64,000 bases of DNA from Streptomyces sp. NBC_00457 (GTDB lineage Bacteria > Actinomycetota > Actinomycetes > Streptomycetales > Streptomycetaceae): positions 7,254,001 to 7,318,000 of the forward strand of contig NZ_CP107905.1 of assembly GCF_036014015.1 (NCBI RefSeq). The letters run 5' to 3'. Under the pieces are notes generated by a model. It had not been told where the DNA came from and made no database searches. It saw only the letters and a list, made by a program, of their open reading frames with translations. The translations under genes were made by a program, and so were the position numbers. Shown here piece by piece: positions 59,425 through 64,000 of this stretch (position 1 is its first letter; each line of letters starts with the position of its first letter).

Positions 59425-60953
59425 CCCTGGTCCCCTCCCTTGGCCGCCGCGCCGGCCATCACTGAGGTGCCGCTCACTGAGGTATCGCTGACTGAGGTGC
59501 CGCTGACTGAGGTGTCGCTGTGCAGCAGGTCGAGCGCGAGCGCGGCGGTCCAGCCGAAGCCGGTGGCTCCGCAGGCCTCGCCGGTGTACGGGTCGACGTA
59601 CTCCGCGAAATCGGACGAGTCGGCCAGCTCCAGCACCGCCTCGCGCAGCGCACCGGCGCGCTCCCGCTCGCCGTACATCCGCAGCCCGCGCTCCAGCAGC
59701 CAGCTCGTGTTGAACCACGCCGGGCCGCGCCAGTAGCGGTGCCGGTCGAAGGCCTCGCCGAGGAGGTCGTAGGACGGGATGAGGCGGGTCGTGTCGCCCA
59801 GGCCGAAGTGCGGGCCGCTCGCCGTGCGCACGAGGGCGGCGGCGATGTCACGCGGGAGGCCGGGCAGGAGGAGCGGGACGAGGCCGGAGACAGTGCGCTC
59901 GGGGATCAGGACGCCGCCGTGCGGATCCCGGCCGGACTCCCGGCCCTGCAGGTCACGGCCGGACTCCCTGCCGTGCAGGTCACGGCCGGACTCCCCACCC
60001 CGCAGATCCCGGCAGAAGAACATGCCCCGCTCCGGGTCCCACAGCCGCTCCACCAGCGCCGCCGTCAGCCGTTCCGCGCGCGCGTGCCGGGCCGTCCCTG
60101 TCGCCCCCAGCTCGTGGGCGATGCGGGCGAGGGCGTGTTCGGAGGCGATGAGCAGGGCGTTGAAGGCAGGGTCCTCCACCGCGAAGTCGCCGCCCCCGTC
60201 TGCGTACCCCCGGTCCCGGTAGTCCGTCGCCAGGCGCACATACCGCCCGTAGTCCAGATCCGTCGGCCGGTCCTCGGCCGCCCCGTGGTCGAGGTCGGCG
60301 CGGCGGAAGGAGCGGGCCGGGGCGGGTGTGATGCGGCTCAGCGGAGCGTCCCAGGCGGGGGAGTTGTCCATGCCCTGCTCCCACGGGTGCACGACGGACG
60401 CGAGACCGCCGCCGCCCAGGTCCCGCCGGTGCAGCAGATAGCGGTGCCAGGCGGCCAGCCGGGGATACACCCGGGAGAGGAACCCGCGCGCGCGGGACAA
60501 GCCGGGGTCGGCGCAGTGCACCAGCCAGGCCGCCAGCGCGTGCACCGGTGGCTGCACGATGCCGGACGTCTGTACGGTGCGCGGGGCGCCCGCAGCGCGC
60601 CCCGCGGTCGAGGAGCGCCAGAAGTCGGGGCTCGGGAAGTAGGCATCGAGCGGTACGGAGGGGTTGAAGACGATGTGCGGGATCCGGCCGTCGCCCCACT
60701 GGGCGTCGAGCAGCGTGTCCAGCTCCGTCTGCGCCCGTAACGGCGAGATGTGCCGCAGACCGATCGCGATGAACGCGGAGTCCCACGACCACTGGTGCGG
60801 ATACAGGCTGCGCGAGGGCACCGTGTTGGTGCCGGTCCAGTTGGTCTCCAGCACCCGCGCGGCCCTGAGGTGCAGCGAAGGTTTCGTGCGGGGCGGATCG
60901 TATACGAGCTCACGCTCGGTGCGGCGTGCTGTGAGTTGGGCAGTGCGATCCAC
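59421..60953 (-). CDS. MGH1/GH63-like glycosidase with tandem repeats
   Basis: This is a 510-residue (alpha/alpha)6-barrel protein. LYPHQWSWDSAFIAIGLRHI, QWGDGRIPHIVFNP, HPWEQGMDNSPAWDAPL and YWRGPAWFNTSWLLERGL mark the MGH1/trehalase-like family, with Asp/Glu candidates in WDSAF and WEQGMDNSP. Two in-frame repeats are unusual: three 9-residue ESGRDLHGR-like units (59916-59996, plus a degenerate fourth) and four TSVSD-like units at the C-terminus (59461-59520). Codon 72 is TTA (60738-60740), implying bldA dependence. It is first in the operon and divergent from the ROK regulator. Confidence 0.85.
   Translation of the reverse strand: MDRTAQLTARRTERELVYDPPRTKPSLHLRAARVLETNWTGTNTVPSRSLYPHQWSWDSAFIAIGLRHISPLRAQTELDTLLDAQWGDGRIPHIVFNPSVPLDAYFPSPDFWRSSTAGRAAGAPRTVQTSGIVQPPVHALAAWLVHCADPGLSRARGFLSRVYPRLAAWHRYLLHRRDLGGGGLASVVHPWEQGMDNSPAWDAPLSRITPAPARSFRRADLDHGAAEDRPTDLDYGRYVRLATDYRDRGYADGGGDFAVEDPAFNALLIASEHALARIAHELGATGTARHARAERLTAALVERLWDPERGMFFCRDLRGGESGRDLHGRESGRDLQGRESGRDPHGGVLIPERTVSGLVPLLLPGLPRDIAAALVRTASGPHFGLGDTTRLIPSYDLLGEAFDRHRYWRGPAWFNTSWLLERGLRMYGERERAGALREAVLELADSSDFAEYVDPYTGEACGATGFGWTAALALDLLHSDTSVSGTSVSDTSVSGTSVMAGAAAKGGDQG
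59461..59520. repeat. Four 15-bp tandem repeats
   Basis: ACTGAGGTGCCGCTC, ACTGAGGTATCGCTG, ACTGAGGTGCCGCTG and ACTGAGGTGTCGCTG run head to tail. On the minus strand they encode Ser-(Asp/Gly)-Thr-Ser-Val units at the C-terminus of the MGH1-like protein. The unit is a multiple of three, so length changes keep the frame. Confidence 0.9.
59916..60012. repeat. 27-bp tandem repeats
   Basis: Three 27-bp units start at 59916, 59943 and 59970, with a degenerate fourth at 59997. They encode nine-residue units (ESGRDLHGR-like) inside the MGH1-like protein, probably a surface loop inserted between helices of the barrel. Confidence 0.88.
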
Positions 60954-61072
60954 TCGGGGCTCCCCGAAGACGTCCGGCCGATCGGTTCGGCGCTGGCTAC
61001 CGTAGAGTTACGTCTATTTAACACGCAAAACTCAATATGTAATGCAGGCTTGAGAAACACAAGGGGGTGTGC

Positions 61073-62269
61073 ATGGCCGGTCGGACTCAGGCGAGCGCCG
61101 GAGAGCTGCTGGAACTGGTGCGCAGCGGCCGTGCGACGACTCGTGGTGCCCTCCAACAAGTGACGGGTCTCTCACGCGCCACCGTCGGCCAGCGTCTCGA
61201 CCGCCTCTTCCGCGCGGGCTGGCTGCGCGAGGGAGCCGGCGGCCGGGTCGAGTCCCCGCTCGGCGGTCGCCCCTCGATCACCCTGGAATTCGACGACGAG
61301 CACGCCGTCGTCCTCGCCGCCGACCTGGACACCCGGCACGCCCGCGCCGCCGTCCTCTCGCTCACCGGCGAGATCCTCGCCGAGCACTCCGGCACGCTGG
61401 TTGTCGAGGACGGCCCGGACGCCGTACTCGGCGACCTCGGCCACTGGTTCGCCGAGCTCCTGGAGAAGGCCGGTCACCGGGCCGACGAGGTCTGCGGCAT
61501 CGGACTCGCGGTGCCCGGCCCCGTCGACCGCGACACCGGCCGCGTCGTCCAGCCGCCGATCATGCCCGGCTGGGACGGCTACGACATACGGGGCCGCCTC
61601 GCCAGGGCCTTCGCCGAGCACACGGGCGCCGCACCCGTCCCCGTCCTCGTCGACAACGACGCGAACCTCATGGCGTACGGCGAACAGCGCACCAGCCACC
61701 CCGACTGCTCGGCCTTCGTGCTGGTCAAGGTGTCCACCGGTATCGGCGCGGGCGTCGTGGTCGACGGCTCGGTCTACCGGGGCATCGACGGGGGCGCGGG
61801 CGACCTCGGGCACATCCGGGTGGGCGCGGAGGCGCTGTGCCGGTGCGGTTCGTACGGCTGTCTGGCCGCCGTCGCCAGCGGTGGTGCCGTGGCCCGGCGG
61901 CTGGCGCAGACCGGGGTGCCGGCCGCGTCCGGCTCGGACGTACGGGATCTGCTGGCGGCCGGGCATCCGGAGGCGGCGGCGCTGGCGCGGGAGGCAGGGC
62001 GGGCGGTCGGAGACGTACTGGCGACCGTCGTGACGCTGCTGAACCCCGGGGTTCTGATGATCGCCGGGGATCTGGCCGGAACTCCCTTCCTCACCGGCGT
62101 ACGGGAGCTGCTGTACCAGCGGGCGCTGCCGCGTTCCACCGCTCATCTGGAGGTCGTGACCTCGCGGCTCGGTGAGCGGGCGGGGCTGGTGGGGGCGGGG
62201 GCGTTGGTCGTCGAGTACCTGTATGCGCCGGAGCGGGTGGAGGAGCGGTTGCTGGCACTGGGTGTGTAA
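61073..62269 (+). CDS. ROK-family transcriptional regulator / sugar kinase-like
   Basis: This 398-residue protein starts MAGRTQASAGELLELVRSGR, with AAGGGGG before the ATG. An N-terminal winged helix (RGALQQVTGLSRATVGQRLD) is followed by the ROK ASKHA fold: VLAADLDTRHARAAVLSLTG, GIGLAVPGPVDRDTG, VLVDNDANLMAYGEQ, LVKVSTGIGAGVVVDG and the zinc motif CRCGSYGCL. It probably represses the divergent glycosidase operon in response to a sugar. The 119-bp region between the starts is AT-rich and should contain the operator. Confidence 0.92.
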   Translation: MAGRTQASAGELLELVRSGRATTRGALQQVTGLSRATVGQRLDRLFRAGWLREGAGGRVESPLGGRPSITLEFDDEHAVVLAADLDTRHARAAVLSLTGEILAEHSGTLVVEDGPDAVLGDLGHWFAELLEKAGHRADEVCGIGLAVPGPVDRDTGRVVQPPIMPGWDGYDIRGRLARAFAEHTGAAPVPVLVDNDANLMAYGEQRTSHPDCSAFVLVKVSTGIGAGVVVDGSVYRGIDGGAGDLGHIRVGAEALCRCGSYGCLAAVASGGAVARRLAQTGVPAASGSDVRDLLAAGHPEAAALAREAGRAVGDVLATVVTLLNPGVLMIAGDLAGTPFLTGVRELLYQRALPRSTAHLEVVTSRLGERAGLVGAGALVVEYLYAPERVEERLLALGV

Positions 62270-62685
62270 GCAGCACGTTTCGGTCCGGATACCTGTCCGC
62301 GGGTCGTCCGCATGGTGAAATTCCGTCGCGTGTGGCAGCGTGATTCTCGCCACCCTTGATAAGGGTTGTGCTCAGATGAGCGGATCTTGGGCGACTGCAC
62401 TTCTCCAAGGGGTGGCACTGAGTGCCACCCCTTGATCGTTCATCGATCGAAATCAGACGTGCCGAGAGCCGCTCAGGTGAGCGATAATGGCGGCCTGCGG
62501 GGCTGAGCCCGTTCAAGAAGTGAACACATGGCCGGGCTATTCCTTGCCAAGCTTTGACTTTCGATCCTGTGGCGGACGGCTGGTTACAGGCTCATGACGC
62601 ACAAGTGGACGTACCCAGGCGCCTTCGAACTGGGTATGTTCCTCGCCGTCAGGGCAGCCACCGCGTCCTCGAGGAGTTGGGACCC
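62270..62685. other. Intergenic region before ppdK with hairpins
   Basis: This 416-bp stretch has no supported gene. It holds a small hairpin ACCCTT-GAT-AAGGGT (62352-62366) and the strong terminator-like hairpin at 62407-62433. The ppdK leader, about 250 bp long, then follows. The distance from the ROK stop to the hairpin (about 140 bp) leaves room for a short independent RNA, but no RNA family is recognised. Confidence 0.5.
62407..62433. terminator. Terminator hairpin between the ROK gene and ppdK
   Basis: AAGGGGTGGCAC-TGA-GTGCCACCCCTT is a perfect 12-bp stem with a 3-nt loop. It would terminate either the ROK transcript or a short RNA encoded upstream of it. Confidence 0.75.
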
Positions 62686-64000
62686 GTGTCGGAAAATCAA
62701 AAGTTCGTTTACGACTTCACCGAGGGCAACAAGGAACTCAAGGACCTCCTCGGCGGAAAGGGTGCGAACCTCGCCGAGATGACCAATCTGGGCCTTCCGG
62801 TCCCTCCGGGCTTCACCATCACCACCGAGGCCTGCAAGGTCTACCTCGACAGCGGCGAGGAGCCGGTGGCACTGCGTGACGAGGTGAGTGCGCACCTCGA
62901 CGCCCTCGAAGCGACCATGGGCAAGAAGCTCGGACAGGCCGATAACCCCCTCCTCGTATCGGTACGTTCCGGGGCGAAGTTCTCGATGCCCGGCATGATG
63001 GACACGGTCCTCAACATCGGCCTCTCCGACAAGTCCGTGCAAGGCCTCGCCAAGCAGGCCGGCGACGACCGGTTCGCCTGGGACTCCTACCGCCGCCTCA
63101 TCCAGATGTTCGGCAAGACCGTCCTCGGCGTCGACGGCGACCTCTTCGAGGACGCGCTCGAGAAGGCCAAGGAGGCCAAGAAGGTCACGGTCGACACCGA
63201 GTTGGAGGCCGCCGACCTCAAGAAGCTGGTCACCCGCTTCAAGAAGATCGTCAAGACCGAGGCCGGCCGGGACTTCCCGCAGGACCCGCGCGAGCAGATG
63301 GACCTCGCCATCCACGCCGTCTTCGACTCCTGGAACACCGACCGGGCCAAGCTGTACCGCCGCCAGGAGCGCATCCCCGGCGACCTCGGCACCGCGGTCA
63401 ACATCTGCTCGATGGTCTTCGGCAACCTGGGCCCGGACTCGGGTACGGGCGTCGCCTTCACCCGTGACCCGGCCAGCGGCCACCAGGGCGTGTACGGCGA
63501 CTACCTGCAGAACGCGCAGGGCGAGGACGTGGTCGCCGGCATCCGCAACACGGTCCCGCTGGCGGAGCTGGAGTCGATCGACAAGAAGTCGTACGACCAG
63601 CTGATGCAGATCATGGAGACCCTGGAGAACCACTACAAGGATCTCTGCGACATCGAGTTCACCATCGAGCGCGGCCAGCTGTGGATGCTCCAGACGCGCG
63701 TCGGCAAGCGGACGGCGGGCGCGGCCTTCCGTATCGCGACCCAGCTGGTGGACCAGGGGCTGATCGACGAGGCCGAGGCGCTGCAGCGCGTCACCGGCGC
63801 CCAGTTGGCCCAGTTGATGTTCCCCCGCTTCGACGAGGACACGAAGGTCCAGACGGTCGGCCGGGGCATCGCGGCGTCGCCGGGTGCGGCGGTCGGCAAG
63901 GCGGTCTTCGACTCGTACACCGCCGTGAAGTGGTCGCGTTCGGGCGAGAAGGTGATCCTGGTCCGCCGGGAGACCAACCCCGACGACCTGGACGGCATGA
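62686..64000 (+). CDS. ppdK: Pyruvate, phosphate dikinase, partial
   Basis: The frame starts at GTG 62686 (VSENQKFVYDFTEGNKELKD), with GAGGAG upstream, and is cut by the window edge after 438 codons. The ATP-grasp N-terminal part is clear: LLGGKGANLAEMTNLGLPVP, SVRSGAKFSMPGMMDTVLNI and SGTGVAFTRDPASG, followed by GQLWMLQTRVGKRTAGAA and the approach to the phosphohistidine domain (GIAASPGAAVGKAVF). PPDK interconverts pyruvate, ATP and phosphate with PEP, AMP and pyrophosphate. The catalytic His and PEP-binding barrel lie outside. Confidence 0.95.
   Translation, partial: MSENQKFVYDFTEGNKELKDLLGGKGANLAEMTNLGLPVPPGFTITTEACKVYLDSGEEPVALRDEVSAHLDALEATMGKKLGQADNPLLVSVRSGAKFSMPGMMDTVLNIGLSDKSVQGLAKQAGDDRFAWDSYRRLIQMFGKTVLGVDGDLFEDALEKAKEAKKVTVDTELEAADLKKLVTRFKKIVKTEAGRDFPQDPREQMDLAIHAVFDSWNTDRAKLYRRQERIPGDLGTAVNICSMVFGNLGPDSGTGVAFTRDPASGHQGVYGDYLQNAQGEDVVAGIRNTVPLAELESIDKKSYDQLMQIMETLENHYKDLCDIEFTIERGQLWMLQTRVGKRTAGAAFRIATQLVDQGLIDEAEALQRVTGAQLAQLMFPRFDEDTKVQTVGRGIAASPGAAVGKAVFDSYTAVKWSRSGEKVILVRRETNPDDLDGM

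Noticed and set aside
59461..60012. CRISPR-like array
   Set aside because: Units are contiguous, 15 or 27 bp, without spacers, and encode protein repeats. No cas genes are nearby.

Overview
The window is a high-GC actinobacterial chromosome segment, almost certainly Streptomyces. The evidence is the G/C-rich third codon positions, frequent GTG starts, ATGA/GTGA/TGATG translational overlaps, rare TTA (bldA-type) codons, a DUF397/XRE regulator pair, and a conserved core order recO-uppS-zur-znuBCA-glyS ... dus ... ppdK that I recall from Streptomyces coelicolor.

Layout. 1-4.7 kb (minus): peptide/oligosaccharide ABC importer (fused permease-ATPase, permease, lipoprotein), with a divergent GntR regulator and a secreted TIM-barrel protein. 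7-12.3 kb: secreted TAP-type peptidase, ABC-2 exporter, and a divergent two-component system. 13-16.7 kb: one 1255-residue secreted enzyme carrying three different polysaccharide-degrading modules (PL7, GH16, PL6) and two discoidin domains. 18.2-21.25 kb (minus): BtuF-BtuD-BtuC type importer headed by a cobalamin riboswitch. 21.2-22.8 kb: XRE/DUF397 pair and two small unknown proteins.

23-37.1 kb is a biosynthetic cluster for an aromatic (type II) polyketide. In order it has a TcmJ-like cupin, two methyltransferases, KS-alpha, an atypical KS-beta, its own holo-ACP synthase, ACP, TcmN-type aromatase/cyclase, an adenosine-kinase-like PfkB protein, an integral-membrane methyltransferase, a PF04199-type cyclase and an acyltransferase cut from a modular type I PKS. 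These are followed by a TetR regulator, an FAD monooxygenase, an MFS exporter with a TetR-like operator, and a RedZ-like pseudo-response-regulator with a TTA codon. No ketoreductase is present, which with the TcmN-type cyclase points to an unreduced aromatic polyketide decorated by methylation. This is the most promising system in the window.

37.5-44 kb is housekeeping (recO, uppS, zinc regulation and uptake with two Zur boxes, glyS). 44-64 kb mixes exported proteins, transporters and regulators: a LysR divergent from an EamA-epimerase fusion, a DasR-type chitinase promoter, an aldo/keto reductase-TetR pair with a perfect palindrome, dus, and an alkaline-phosphatase-fold membrane protein. Two overlapping glycosidase genes with TTA codons and tandem repeats, a ROK regulator and the start of ppdK end the window.

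Scattered signals: five copies of one hairpin repeat, all placed sense-oriented after a gene's 3' end; a 208-bp palindromic element read in frame inside an ABC transporter gene; and five TTA-codon genes. No tRNA, rRNA, CRISPR array, transposase or phage gene was recognised.
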